A stretch of DNA of 64,000 bases from Heracleum sosnowskyi. Taxonomy: Eukaryota > Streptophyta > Magnoliopsida > Apiales > Apiaceae. The position numbers and the translations under genes are program-made. Position 1 is the first letter of the stretch, and each line of letters opens with the position of its first letter. Where the stretch lies: contig CM061239.1 of assembly GCA_030848705.1 (NCBI GenBank), positions 84,550,363-84,614,362 of the forward strand, read 5' to 3'. Positions 21,852 to 33,859 of this stretch are shown here, in pieces. Below the pieces are notes generated by a model. That model searched no databases, was not told the DNA's origin, and worked only from the letters and a program-made list of their open reading frames with translations.

Positions 21852-24800
21852 ATGGCAGCAACTCATTTTCCATCTTCTACAAACAAGAATCAGACTCATG
21901 ATGGCGTTCTCTTTGTCACCAACAATTACTCTGCCATTCTGGATAAGACGAAAGCCCCATCCGAATTTCATCTCATTCAAGATTTTCTGGCTTCTAGCTC
22001 AATTGGATTTGCTCTGACAGAACCCAAGGCAATTTCTGCACAAGCAGTGATGCAGATTTGGAGTACTGCAACCTACACTCCAGGTACTTCTAATACTCAA
22101 CCCGGTCTCACATTCTCCTATAGGAATGATCTGTATGAGGTTACTCCCTCTGTTGTTCAAAGAGCTTTGCACCTGGGTAGCCCTACATCCTTTACTCCTT
22201 TCTTCTCGGAGGCTTTACTTAGGGAGTTTTTCATCACAATTGGTTATAATGGTGATATGACCAGAATGGGCAGACTGGTAAGAACAAAGCTTCGTCAAGA
22301 ATGGAATTTTTTCTTTGATTCCATCGGTAAGTGTTTTATGAACAAAAGCTCAAACTTTGATGCTCTCACTCAAGCCTCACAAAACATTGGGTATTCTTTA
22401 ATCTATGGGTTTGACTTTAATATAGCTAGCATGCTTATTGATTCCATAGGAAGTAGAATAAATGAGAATCGGGAAACTGTCTACTTTGGTCGTTTTCTGC
22501 ATTTGATTTTTAAATACTTGTGCCCTAATGTTGCTTTTCAAAATGAGCGCTTGTTGCCTATTTTTCAGAATACTCCTCGATCCTTTCAGGAGTACATGTT
22601 AAAAGGAAAACAAATGTTTCAGGGTGATGTTGTGTATCCGGAACAGGTCAGGCAACTTCTGAGACAGAGATTGCCTACTGTTTATGGATTGGATCCTAGT
22701 ACTCTGCTCCGGAGGTCTGATGGTGCTACCCCCTCCAGATCTAACCCAAGTACAAAATCTAAACAGATTCCTATACACTCAAATCCCACCTCTGATGGCT
22801 CTCAACAGCAATCAGTTGTAAAACATACAAGGTTAGCAAAATCTGTGCGACATTCTCAGTCGTCAGGATCAAGGATCTTGTCACACCCCCACACTAAAAA
22901 TCTGGAGAAACAAGGTGATCAATCAGTTGGTATGGCCTCTAAAATATTAGCCTCCCGAAGAAAGCATACAACTATTGTTGACTCTGATAATGATACTGAT
23001 GATGATGATGATGTACCGCTGTCATCGATATTTAAGATATCTCCTGTGGATGTGGCACATGATTCACCAAAGTCTCCCAAAAGACACAAATTAAGGAAGT
23101 CTACTCTTTACTCTCACTTTGATGATGTTGATGCTCTGCACAAATCTTTTCATGACAGTTCTGCTACTGATGTTATTGTCAGTTTTGCTCCGGACAGTAC
23201 CTTCACTCCTGATATCGGACTTGATGCTGATGCAGTACCTGTCAATGATGCTAACACATCCTCTGTGCAACCCTCACATGTAGATGTGGAGATTTCTGAC
23301 TCAAGTCCTCCTGGATCTCCACAGGCACGGCATGTTGATATGTCTTATGATATAATCAAAAGACTGGAAAATGCAGCTCGTAAAGAAATTGTTGAGTCTG
23401 CTAGTCAGAAAAGGAAGATATGTTTTATGAGGACAAAGAAAAGGAATGTTAAAGCCAGAACATCTTCTGCTCCAAGTATTGATCTGGATACACAAGAACC
23501 TGGTTCTCAATGTGAACCAGCGGTCCCTGTAGATCAAGCCACACAAGAACCATCCACTCAAAGGGTGGATGAAGGCTCTTTCGACGAGGAGATGATTTCT
23601 TATTTTGATGAAGACAAGTCTCAAGGACAGGACACACAAGAACCTCCATTACTCTTCACTGAAGTAGTCCAAATTGTCCATGCTCCACAAGAACCTTCCA
23701 TTCAAAGTATGGAAGCATGCCCAAGTGAAGACAGTCAAGCTCTCTTGATTCAACCATTGTCCTCTCGTCCCTTGGATATTGAGGAATCAGGTAATGTGAC
23801 TAATCCTGATTCTGCTCTAGTTGTTTACTCTCCTAGTGTTAGGATGAATACTGACAGACCCTTTACTGAGGGATCCCCTGTCAGTATGACTGCACTCCAC
23901 TCTTCTCTGCCATCTCTTATTTCTTCGTTTCTGAGTGCTCTGAGCCTTTTTCGTGAGAATGAGAGAAAAGATTTAGAGAAAAACAGAATTGTTGAGAGGC
24001 AGTCTCCTGAACTGGCAAAAGGAGAGGTAGAACTGAGTGCAAATGCTATGCATTTGAGTGAGGAAAATCTGACTCTCAAAAGTTCAGATATTGTGCTGGT
24101 GAGCGGTGATGAGATCACTGAAAAAGAAAAGAGAGATCTAGGAGTTACTGATTTTGATGCAGGAACATCCAATACTCCCGCAGCCTCTTTGTCTCGGGAT
24201 CAGTCTCATAGTTCTAATACCAGTTCTGATAAGTCTGATCCTGATGATTCTTCCACTGATATTCTGACTAGCCACAGGAGAGCTCAATGGGATCATTCTT
24301 GGACTGATCCTTCCTCATTTGTTGGTATTACTGGTGCTCATTGTCATTTGGTCACTGCTTCTAAAGAGATTAAAAGTTCAGATCTTCAAGCTCATCTCAA
24401 AGGTACTTCTCTCATGCTTAAGGCTATCTTTGAAGAGATTACTGATGTCAGAACTTCAACTTCAAAGAATATTGCTGATTTAGTGGCTGAGAATGCTAAA
24501 TCTGATGCGTGCCATACAAGAGATTTCTCCTGTGTTCAAAAAGACCATGTCTCTCTTGAACATCGAATTGCAGCTCTGGAGAAAAAGGCTGATTCTATGG
24601 ATTCTAAGCTGGATTTACTTATCTCTTCTCTTGTTCCTAATGCTGGTACTAATGCCAAAAAGGGGGAGAAAGTAGTGTCAACCAAATGCTCTCCAGAGTT
24701 AGTGGTTCTAAGGAGGGATGATGTTCCTGATGGAGGATCCAGTTAGAAACAGGTATTTACTGATGCTACAGCTAGAACACAAATCACTGTGTCTAATCAA

Positions 24801-26468
24801 AGTCAAAGACATCAGTCAACACAAGTCTCTGGATCCAGTTCTAAGAGGCAATCTCATGATGTTATAGTGACAACTGCTGAGCAGGCAAAGAAGTTTCATC
24901 AGACTGTGAATATTGATGGAATAGAATACACTGTACACTATAAAGATCCCAGACTTGAAGCATTCAATGAGCAGAAAGCTAGAAAACTTCTTCAAGAAAT
25001 GTATCCTGATGAGGATGTAGAAGAAATGGTGGAAGCTCAAAGGATAGAGTATGAAATGCTGAATTCACAAAAAGGAACTGTCAGAAGTGAAAAGAAGGAA
25101 AACAGGTCTAAAGGTAGAGGTCATAGTAGAGGAAGAGCAAGGACTATCAAATCACCTTCAGAATCTCAAAAAGGTATTGTGATCAAAGAAGGATCAAATA
25201 CTGATGCAGATAACTCATCTGAATTATCTGCCAGTCTTGTCAAGGAAAAAGGGAAGAAAGTTCTTGAAGGTCCATCTCAAGTGACAGTCACTGAACAAAG
25301 TGTTGAAGAAGATGATGATGTTTCTCTAGTTCAAAGAAGGAGAAGAAGGGAAGACTCAAGGAATGACAGACAGATATTTCTTGTAAGAACATCATTAAAT
25401 GTGGAAGCGGCTAAGCAAGCAGAAAAGGACTATCTTAAGTCTTTACAACAACGAAGCTTCACTAAGTCAGGAGTCATGTTGCAGGAATATCTGAGAAAGA
25501 AGGATGATGTTGAAAGGAGTTCGAGAAATGCTTATGAATTCAAGAAGGTTAGAGGGTACAGAGGAAAAGGCTATGTTATCAGGGAAGATAAATCTCATCT
25601 TCGTCTCAATGAGATTTTTAAATCAAGTGGACAGCTCAAAAATCTCCCTAGAATTTTTAATGTTGATGGATCTGGAAAATTCAAGAAGTCTTATGAAGAG
25701 ATTGCAAAGAAGAAGAATGAATGTCGTCGGACAGGAACACATGGAGGGATTGGTCATCCTGATGCAGAAATAATTCCTCAGGCAGCATCATATGATCAAG
25801 CATGTTTAACGGAAAATCTGAGTGATAAAGTTACTCAAAGGCATCTTGATAAACTTATTTCTGTTCAAATGGTGTATGATGTTCATGATGGAAATCTGCC
25901 TAAAGAAAAGCTACTGTATTTCCTTAAGGATGGATCAACGCTTGTGCTGACAGAGCTGGATATCTCAATAAAGAGCTTGGAAGAATTGAGGTATGTACAG
26001 TATATGTTTATTCCTAAAGATGATCTGTGTGCAAAGTGGAGGAAGAAGATTCAATCCAGTATTAATTTGCATCTGATGGGGCTTAATCTGAAAAATACTG
26101 GATATACTCCTAAATACATTGACATGGATGGACAAGAGGTGGAAATGAAGAAAGGGAGTGCATTCATTGAGAAGACTCTGGGAGTGGAGTATTTATCTTT
26201 CAGTCCTGATAGTGAAAGAATTAAACTTATCTATCTGGATGAAAGAATGCTGAGAAGTTCTATTGAAGATCTAAGAGCAGCAATTTATCAGACAGACAAG
26301 GATGATAAAAGTCTGAGGAAGCTGAGGAGAAAAATGATTGACTTGTTATTAGAAAAAGATGATGAGTTGATGAAGCAGTTTCTTCAGAAGAACATGGGGT
26401 TCATAAGAGTGTCTGATTATGAAGGATATCTGAAGCAAAATCCTTATATTAATCCTACGAGTATTTGA
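21852..26468 (+). pseudogene. very long env-like ORF of element B with one stop
   Basis: ATG at 21852 (MAATHFPSSTNK) opens a frame of 1538 codons to TGA at 26466-26468, interrupted only by TAG at 24744-24746. Residues 1-290 hold the domain shared with element A (REWNFFFDSIGKCFMN, GYSLIYGFDFNIASML). Residues 300-860 are Ser/Asp/Glu/Pro-rich, with several TQEP repeats (about 23490-23720). Residues 860-960 are coiled coil. After the stop, a basic RGRGHSRGRARTIKS stretch precedes a mixed-charge C-terminal domain (about 25800-26450) with no recognised family. No membrane segment or signal peptide is visible, so an envelope function is not supported. Its length is well over twice that of the element A counterpart. 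Confidence 0.75.
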
Positions 26469-26528
26469 TTGAAGTTTTGGCATCATTAAATCCAGAGAAT
26501 TTATGCTTTATTTCAGAAAGTATAAATT

Positions 26529-26536
26529 GGGGGAGA
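26529..26536 (+). promoter_or_regulatory. polypurine tract of element B
   Basis: GGGGGAGA immediately before the 3' LTR; primes plus-strand DNA synthesis. Confidence 0.9.
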
Positions 26537-26537
26537 T

Positions 26538-27016
26538 TGTTGGAAAATGATGATTTAATGAATGCGTCAGGATTGGATAACATCAGTACTTGGAGCATCA
26601 GGAGCTGACGTCTGATGATGTCATCATCAGTGGCAGGACAAGTCAAAAGATATTGATTGATACTATTCCGTGATTTCAGGAAAGGATTGATTTGTAGAAG
26701 ATATACTTCATCGAAGCTGTTATAGAAGATAAGCGACAAGAAGATCAATCTAATTTAATGTAGATTATCTAATGTAACAGAATGTGTAGCTGTGTGCATA
26801 TATAAACACATGATAGGTTTTACGAGAGTAATAGCTTACACGAGTATTTTTGTAAACCTAGCAGCTCTTAAGAACTCATAGTTTCGTGAGAGAGTTTGTA
26901 TCAGTTTTTATAAAGGTTAATAAAAGCTGATATTGATTGTTTTATATTTGTTTATTCGATTATTTCATACGATTACATTCAACCCCCCTTCTATAATCGA
27001 TATCTACGACCTAACA
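26538..27016 (+). repeat. 3' LTR of element B
   Basis: 479 bp, colinear with the 5' LTR, six substitutions. Here the U3 word is TGACGTC rather than TGACGTT. Followed by target duplication AGATT. Confidence 0.96.
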
Positions 27017-27021
27017 AGATT

Positions 27022-27476
27022 TATATACTATATTCTTTTATTGTTAAACAGATATCAGGGTGTTTCTTGAAGTTATATAAAGTTTCTAGTACAAAATTCA
27101 AGTGACGTTTTAAATATCAAAATTTCCTCCCATATTTCACATATCCTTCGTTTTTAACCCCAAGTACTCGGTGAGGACTGAGGTCATCGTTAGACACTGA
27201 AGGTCCTAAAATTTATATGTATGTCATCTAAAAAGATTATGCATTGTACGAAGTGTTGCGCAGAAGAAGAACGACAATCTGTTAATCTTAATTAACAGAG
27301 ACAAAAATATGAATTTAAAAAAATTGAGGGGGATCATTCAGCCTTGCAATACCCGGTTAGAATCACAATACTCTTAACTACTAAGGAATGCATTCTATTC
27401 AAATATCTTAACAAGTTAACAAACATTGATCCCAAGGAAAACTTAATCCAACATCATTAAATGAAATTGGTACATC
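27022..27476. other. intergenic DNA between element B and the hAT element
   Basis: No ORF or repeat recognised. Confidence 0.5.
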
Positions 27477-27571
27477 CAGTGGCGGATCCAGCCAAAAAAA
27501 CTTACCCAACGAATCTTTATCTGAACTTAGTTTTACGATCTCCAGTAGACTCGAAATGATCAATGACAGCC

Positions 27572-28865
27572 TATAACAGCTCGACTTTTCGGAAAATTAA
27601 ATCTAAATACAAAACTTAAATAAAGTACTATACAATGACAATTATAGACGGAAGCGTGACAAAAGTTCAATTACAAAGTTATCTATTACAAAAGCACAAC
27701 TAACGATAATCCAAAAACCAATCTATTCCGAACCTAAGATCCTCGAACTCCAAAGCTATCCCATTTGAGTTACACTGAACCTGAAAATTGTAAGTAATGA
27801 GCTATACAACCCAGCAAAAAACCAATCGATCCAACTAGTCGGGCTTCTAACAAGTATACACATATGACAATACAATATTCGATATGATACATAACTTCGA
27901 TACACATATACTTATTCTTATTCTTATTCGGTACGATACGATACGACATCACATAACAACAATAACTCGAAACCCACAATTCATGTCATGGCCACTACAA
28001 CTCGGTGATAACAGTCCTAAATTTTCAGGAAACTGTCACTATAACCCGGTGACTCGGTCCTTATTCTTATTCGATATTTTCACAAATCATGGCACAAATC
28101 AGAATCCCAAGACTATTGCTTACACATAACACATATCAAATAATACATATAACTTCAAAATATATCATCACTAAGCCCAAGTTTATATAATCAAAATACA
28201 CACACAACACATAGTTTTGAAAAACACTAGAAAGATCGATCGAAAACTTACCTCGACACATCCTAGATCATGTACCAAATTCTGACCAAAACTGTTTTTA
28301 CTCTTTTTGACCCTCTAAACGACGTTTTCTTGGAAACCACAAAGGCTGAAAGCTGTATAGAATGAAAAGACCTTCCCAAAAAGGTATGGCTCATCAGAAA
28401 CGGGCTTATAACGAATCGGGAATTGAATAAAACGTCTACTGAATCTGAACACAAACTGAAAAACAAGATCTGAACATGTTTTATGATTTTAAGAACAGTG
28501 TAATGCAGAATCTGGAAAAACACTTTGAAATAAAAGTTGTAGGAAATTGAAAGTTCTTTCCGAAAAGTCCAGAATCAACAAATTCCAACTTACAATGAAT
28601 GTTCTACGAATTTTACAACACAACTGATTTTTTGTGAGAAAAAACCCTACGAATTTTGATAAAAAAGATGAGGAACGAAAATATAATATTTATATAACCT
28701 AACCAAACCCTAAGTCCAAACCTACTTGTTAACCGTATCCGAATCTGATCTATATTTTAGGCCCATTAGTCTAATTTAATTTTAAATCCTAATCTTTATC
28801 AAATTTTAACCTATTTTTCTATTATTCTTTTATTATTATTAATCTAAAAATTACGGGATATTACA
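27572..28865 (-). repeat. 3' LTR (minus-strand sense) of the short-interior element
   Basis: 1294-bp direct repeat, start and end as given for the element. ORFs within it are not shared proteins, only LTR sequence. Confidence 0.9.
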
Positions 28866-29044
28866 TACTACCCTCCTTAAAAAGAATTTAGTCTCCAAAT
28901 TCACAACAATCCTATCACATGACACGTCTACCACTTATCTCCTACAAGTCAAACTTAAACTATGGTCCACAGAAACGCATCCTAGAAAGTGTACTAGTCC
29001 CATACATAACACACTCCGAACGACAGACTGCTATTGATACCAAC

Positions 29045-30346
29045 TATAACAGCCCGACTTTTCGGACTTTTAAATATAATTACAAAACTTAAATAAAGTA
29101 CTATACATTGACAATTACAAACGGAAGCGTGACAAAAGTTCTATTACAAAGCTAACTATTACAAAAACACAGCTAACGACCTAACGATAATCCAAAAAGC
29201 AATCTATTCTGAACTTAAGATCCTCGAACTCCAAAGCTATCCCACTTGAGTTACATTGAACCTAAAAATTGTAAATAATGAGCTATACAACCCAACAAGA
29301 AACCAATTGATCCAACTAGTCGGGCAAATAACAAGTATACACATATGACAATACAATATTCGATACGATACATAACTTCGATACACATATACTTATTCTT
29401 ATTCGATACGATACGATACGACACCACATAACAACAATAACTCGAAACCCATAATTCATGCCACGACCACTACAACTCGGTGATAACAGTCCTAAATTTT
29501 CAGAAAACTGTCACTATAACCCGGTGACTCGGTCCTTATTCTTATTCGATATTTTCACAAATCATGACACAAATCAGAATCCCAAGACTATTGCTTACAC
29601 ATAACACATATCAAATAATACATATCACTTCAAAATATATCATCACTAAGCCCAAGTTTATATAATCAAAATACACACACAACACATAGTTTCGAAAAAC
29701 ACTAGAAAGATTGATCGAAAACTTATCTCAACACATCCTAGATCATGTACCAAATTCTGACCAGAACTATTTTTACTCTTTTTGACCATCTAAACTACGT
29801 TTTCTTGGAAACCGCAAAGGCTGAAAGTTGTAGAGAATGAAAAGACCTTCCCAAAAAGGTATGGCTCATCAGAAACGGGCTTATAACGAATCGGGAATTG
29901 AATAAAACGTCTACTGAATCTGAACAGAAACTGAAAAACAAGATCTGAACATATTTTATGATTTTAAAAACAGTGTAAATCAGAATCTGGAAAAACACTG
30001 TGAAATAAAAGTTGTAGGAAATTGAAAGTTCTTTCCGAAAAGTTCAGAATCAACAAATTCCGACTTACAATGAATTTTCTACGAATTTTACAAGACAACT
30101 GATTTTTTGTGAGAGAAAAACCCTATGAATTTTGATAAAAAAAAAAAGATGAGGAACGAGAATATAATGTTTATATAACGTAACCAAACCTTAAGTCCAA
30201 ACCTACTTGTTAACCGTATCCGAATCTTATCTATATTTTAGGCCCATTAGTCTAATTTAATTTTAAATCCTAATCTTTATCAAATTTTAACCTATTTTTC
30301 TATTATTCTTTTATTATTATTAATCTAAAAATTACGGGATATTACA
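29045..30346 (-). repeat. 5' LTR (minus-strand sense) of the short-interior element
   Basis: 1302-bp direct repeat, followed (minus sense) by the primer-binding site at about 29030-29044. Confidence 0.9.
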
Positions 30347-31356
30347 CAGCCTTTGAGTCAATACCATCCACATACTCATTGTCAATGTGAAGCATCATGC
30401 AACCTCAAAGATACATGTCTTCCATCTTGTTTCTAACCCTGGTTTTTATAATTTTCATAACTGTAAATGCCCGTTCAGTATTGCCGTAGAAACAGGAAGT
30501 GTCAAGACTAAACGAATCAGCATATCAACCAAGGGAAAAAGCTTCGATAAATCTGTTTCAACTAACATTCTGCATACTTGTGCAAGAGATGACAATTCCT
30601 GAAAGTCTTTATTAGAAACAACTTGGCATTTATAATGCTCTAATTGTAACCTTAAAGCTCTTACCTCTGATGCATCAAAGTCTCCTGGATGGAACTTTTC
30701 TGCAAGTTCACAAATTTTGTCTATATCAAACTTCTTAAACTGATTTTTAGGATCCAATGCAGAAATCAAAACAAGAAGTTCGATGCTTTGCTTCGTGAAC
30801 CTGTCATTTAGCTCCATCATCTGAACATCAATAATCACATTAAATATGTCACGACCAATACCCATTGAATAAGCGGCATCCATATTAGGCATTTCAAGAC
30901 CATGATCATTAATAAATTGCTGGACACTTTGCAAAAAATTAGCTCAACCATCATCGCGTAGTGCCTGAAGAATTGTCTTGGTACTCGAAACTAAATTAAG
31001 AGCATTAACAATGTCTTGTGACTGTCGTTGCAAGGCTTGAGAAAGTAAATCAGTTATTCCCATTATTTTGTTAATGAGCAACAAACAAAAAACAAAGTCA
31101 AAAGCCCTTAATGCTTTAAGAAAATCTTTTGCATCACCTCTTATACTTCCAGCAAGTTCTTTATGAATCATCATACCTTGAAGAAGCTGAGTAACTTTTT
31201 TAAACATATGAACCAAGTTATTGACCGAAGCAAAGTGAGATCCCCATCGAGTCATTCCTGCCCTTTTCAAACTACGAATCTGATTAAGACCCTTCTTAGT
31301 ATGAAGATCTCCACCTGCTATGACTTACATCTCATCTCTAGGCAAATGATTAGGCT

Positions 31357-31693
31357 CAGTGGCGGACCCAGAAATTTTTTTTAGTGGGTTCCTAATATAA
31401 ATATTAAAATTAAAAGAAAAATTAAAAAATTAAAAACTACAAAAATCAAAGCGTTAAATATTTAAAAACATAGATTTACCATTTTTTTATTTTTTATATT
31501 AATTTTTATTTCAAATCTTTTATTTGATGTTTGATTAAAAAGAAATTTAAGTGGGTTCCTGCAAAAAAATTAAGTGGGTTCCCCCCAAGTATCAAATACA
31601 AATTTAGGTTAAAATTTACTATATAATTACCCTTCAGACCAGAGCCGAGTGGGTTCCGAGGCACCCACACAGAAACACATAGGTCCGCCCCTG
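31357..31693. mobile_element. 337-bp hAT MITE
   Basis: Ends CAGTGGCGGACC and, inverted, CAGGGGCGGACC match at 11 of 12 and are nearly identical to the termini of the surrounding hAT element. An exact 8-bp target duplication ATTAGGCT lies at 31349-31356 and 31694-31701. No coding capacity. It interrupts the transposase gene of what appears to be its own family. Confidence 0.92.
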
Positions 31694-32542
31694 ATTAGGC
31701 TGATTGAGAGTCACAGGCACAGGTGTATTTGAATTTGATGCAGGGGCGGGGGCTTCAGTACTATCACCGACATCTCTTTTATAGAAAGAAAAAAATGACT
31801 TCATTCGTTTCTTTGATTGTTGATGAGACATCCTATATATCATTCCAGAGAGATTAATATGAATATACTTAAGTACTAACACTTGAACTAGTGATGTAAG
31901 AAGTTAAACATTTAACATTGTACATAAGTATATAAAACATTTTTATAATCTAAAAATTCTGATTTTCATATATGCATTCCATCAAACACTTTAAGTGCAT
32001 TATATATTTCTTGACCGAAACAAATAAAAAGAGGTAAAAAAATTACCTCAATAGACAATAGTTGTGAATCAAATATCAATACAAACATCCAATCTTTTCT
32101 TGTATCCAGGACTTAAAAAATTCAGTGGTAGGCTGTAGTCAATAAGTTGCAAAGGTAAATAATAAGATATCTCTCAGGTCCTCGAGCCCTCTATTTTCTG
32201 TTTTTGTGTAAATTGATTCAATGAAATACTCAATTATCATTTTTATTTTTTCACCTCACACTTTTTTACCCGATGACAATTTTTTTGATAGTAAAATTTC
32301 ACTCAATAAGAGTTGGGCCCGTTTACTGCTGGGTCCGCCCCTGGATACATCTCGGTAGTTTTCTTAAGGTTGGATATAGATTAACCTTTACCGACTACCA
32401 TTTGTTGGAGTCCATTGTAGTACATGTCAAGGGATCAAATTATTTAAGTAATGCATAGCTTTAGGAGCAAGGAATTTTATATTTAAGCTATCGTAGGATT
32501 TTATTTTGTGCGTGTTTGGGCTATCACAAAAAAGTTGACTTA

Positions 32543-33501
32543 TCAATACTATTATATAATATACGAAACATTAAAAGTTTGGTTGGTCGGTATGGTACGT
32601 TGTGATTTTACTTAATTGCCCTTAATTAATTGTATTTCGTGTTTTTACTTAATTAACCTTACTTATTTATAGAAATATATTATTAAATAATAATATTATC
32701 TATTTATAACCAATTACCTTTTTCACCTAAAATACATTATTTTTTCTAACAAATTCCCCTACTTTTTCAAATATATCACGGACAATTACCTTTTTTAACT
32801 AAAACATGTTTGTTTTTCTATTTTTCTTTACTAAAATCCCTACTTTTCCAAAAATATCACGGACAAACTTTTAGTTATTTATTTTTAAACCTAATTTAAT
32901 ATTATAATTATTTTTTTAAAAGTTTACCTATTTTAAAATGTCTACTTATTTTTCTTAACAAATGCAATTACTAAAAATATTAAAATATAAATAATCAAAT
33001 ACCTATTTATAACCAATTATCTTTTCAGCTAAAACACATTTTATATTTTTTTCTAACAAAATCCATCCTTTTCTAAATATATCACGGAAAATTACCTTTT
33101 ACAATTTACTTTTTCTATTTTTCTAACTAAAATCCATTCTTTTTCCAAAAATATCACAGGAAACCCTTTACTTATTTATTTTAAAACGTATTTAAATACT
33201 TTTAATTATTAAATTTTAAAACCTCATTTTCCAAAAATATCACGGGCATTTACCTTTTTAAACTAAATATATGTTACATTTTTTATTTTTTCTTAGTAAA
33301 ACCCCTCATTTTCCAAAAATATAACGGACAAACCCATACTTATTTATTTTAAAATATGTTTTAATGTTTTTAATTAATTAAAAGTGTTTAGCTATTTTAA
33401 CATGCCTACTTATTTTCTGCACAATTACAATTAATAAAATATTAAAAAATAATAATAAAATAGCAATTAACAATCTGTGCATCGCACGGATTTTAAGCTA
33501 G
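32543..33501 (+). mobile_element. short non-autonomous Helitron with internal repeats
   Basis: Begins A/TCAATACTATTATATAATA at 32543 and ends with hairpin CTGTGC-ATC-GCACGG (33474-33488) then CTAG at 33498-33501 and T. The interior is built of several degenerate copies of a block containing TTTTCCAAAAATATCACGGACA (about 32760-33330). No ORF. Confidence 0.65.
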
Positions 33502-33502
33502 T

Positions 33503-33859
33503 AGCTTAAAATGAGTAAGTGTTTTATAAGTGATAAGTTGATGGATTTTTATAAGTTATACGGGTGTTTGGATAAATTTACTTATAAGTTAGTTAAGAGT
33601 TTGCTAAATTAAATTTGATAAAATAATTATCAAATACAATTATTTCAACACTTGCATTTTAAATTAAAAAAATATTTAAAAACACAAAGATAAAAATATA
33701 AAGTATTAAAAAAATAAAGAAATCAAAGAATAAGTTGATAAGTTAAGTAAAATATTGGTGATTTTTAACATTCAACTTATTAATTTATAAGTTATAAATT
33801 ATCAAATAAGCTGAGTACACAAACAACTCTCTCGTAAGCTCTTATCAACTTATAATGTA
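33503..33859. other. imperfect inverted-repeat DNA, possible MITE
   Basis: AT-rich stretch whose left part (ATAAGTGATAAGTTGATGG, GGGTGTTTGGATAA) roughly mirrors its right part (CTTATCAACTTATAA, ACACAAACAACTC). It may be a MITE interrupted by the next Helitron, since TAAGCATTGCTAGCCAAACA resumes at 37219. No gene. Confidence 0.35.

Larger units (their letters stand above)
15461..27016 (+). mobile_element. complete Ty1/copia retrotransposon B, SIRE/Maximus-like, 11.6 kb
   Basis: Two 479-bp LTRs (15461-15939 and 26538-27016) start TGTTGG and end CCTAACA. The 5-bp target duplication AGATT flanks them at 15456-15460 and 27017-27021. The LTRs differ at six positions by my count (98.7% identity, no indels), so the insertion is recent, about half a million years if 1.3e-8 substitutions per site per year applies. 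Inside are a primer site, gag-pol, a motif-rich spacer, an antisense ORF, a divergent non-coding region, a very long env-like ORF and a polypurine tract. Three in-frame stops make this copy defective. Confidence 0.97.
27572..30346 (-). mobile_element. LTR retroelement with 1.3-kb LTRs and a 179-bp internal region
   Basis: Direct repeats 27572-28865 (1294 bp) and 29045-30346 (1302 bp) are closely similar. The target duplication CAGCC lies at 27567-27571 and 30347-30351. On the minus strand the LTR starts TGTAATATCCCG, a start common in plant Ty3/gypsy LTRs, and ends GGGCTGTTATA (TG...TA). The 179-bp interior has a primer site GTTGGTATCAATAGC next to one LTR and a purine tract AAGGAGGG next to the other. 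No coding capacity. The LTRs are too long for a classical TRIM and the interior too short for a LARD, so it is probably an internally deleted derivative mobilised in trans or deleted after insertion. Confidence 0.9.
27517..31831 (-). pseudogene. hAT-family (ZMYM1/TTF-type) transposase pseudogene, split in three
   Basis: Segment 1, 31831-31694, gives the N-terminus (MSHQQSKKRMKSFFSF). Segment 2, 31356-30352, holds TRWGSHFASVNNL, SQALQRQSQDIVNALNLV, RDIFNVIIDVQMMELNDRF, ALDPKNQFKKFDIDKICELAEKF and the dimerisation motif RLVLTLPVSTA. Segment 3, 27571-27517, gives the last residues (VIDHFESTGDRKTKFR) and TAA. Segments 2 and 3 join exactly at the CAGCC target duplication of the LTR element; segments 1 and 2 are separated by the MITE. 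A TAA codon and an ATT-to-stop-type lesion occur in segment 2 (for example after LPRDEM and near 30940), and a large N-terminal part is missing compared with related transposases. Not functional. Confidence 0.85.
27477..32343 (-). mobile_element. hAT DNA transposon with nested insertions
   Basis: Terminal inverted repeats CAGTGGCGGATCCAGC (from 27477) and, inverted at the other end, CAGGGGCGGACCCAGC (to 32343) match at 14 of 16. They are flanked by GGTACATC (27469-27476) and GATACATC (32344-32351), an 8-bp hAT-type target duplication with one mismatch. A decayed transposase gene lies inside on the minus strand. Two later elements sit inside it: an LTR element (27572-30346) and a MITE (31357-31693). 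Removing them leaves about 1.75 kb. Confidence 0.85.

Noticed and set aside
28263..28523. minus-strand ORFs inside both long LTRs (also 29795-29998)
   Set aside because: Same LTR sequence seen twice, truncated differently in each copy; not conserved as protein.
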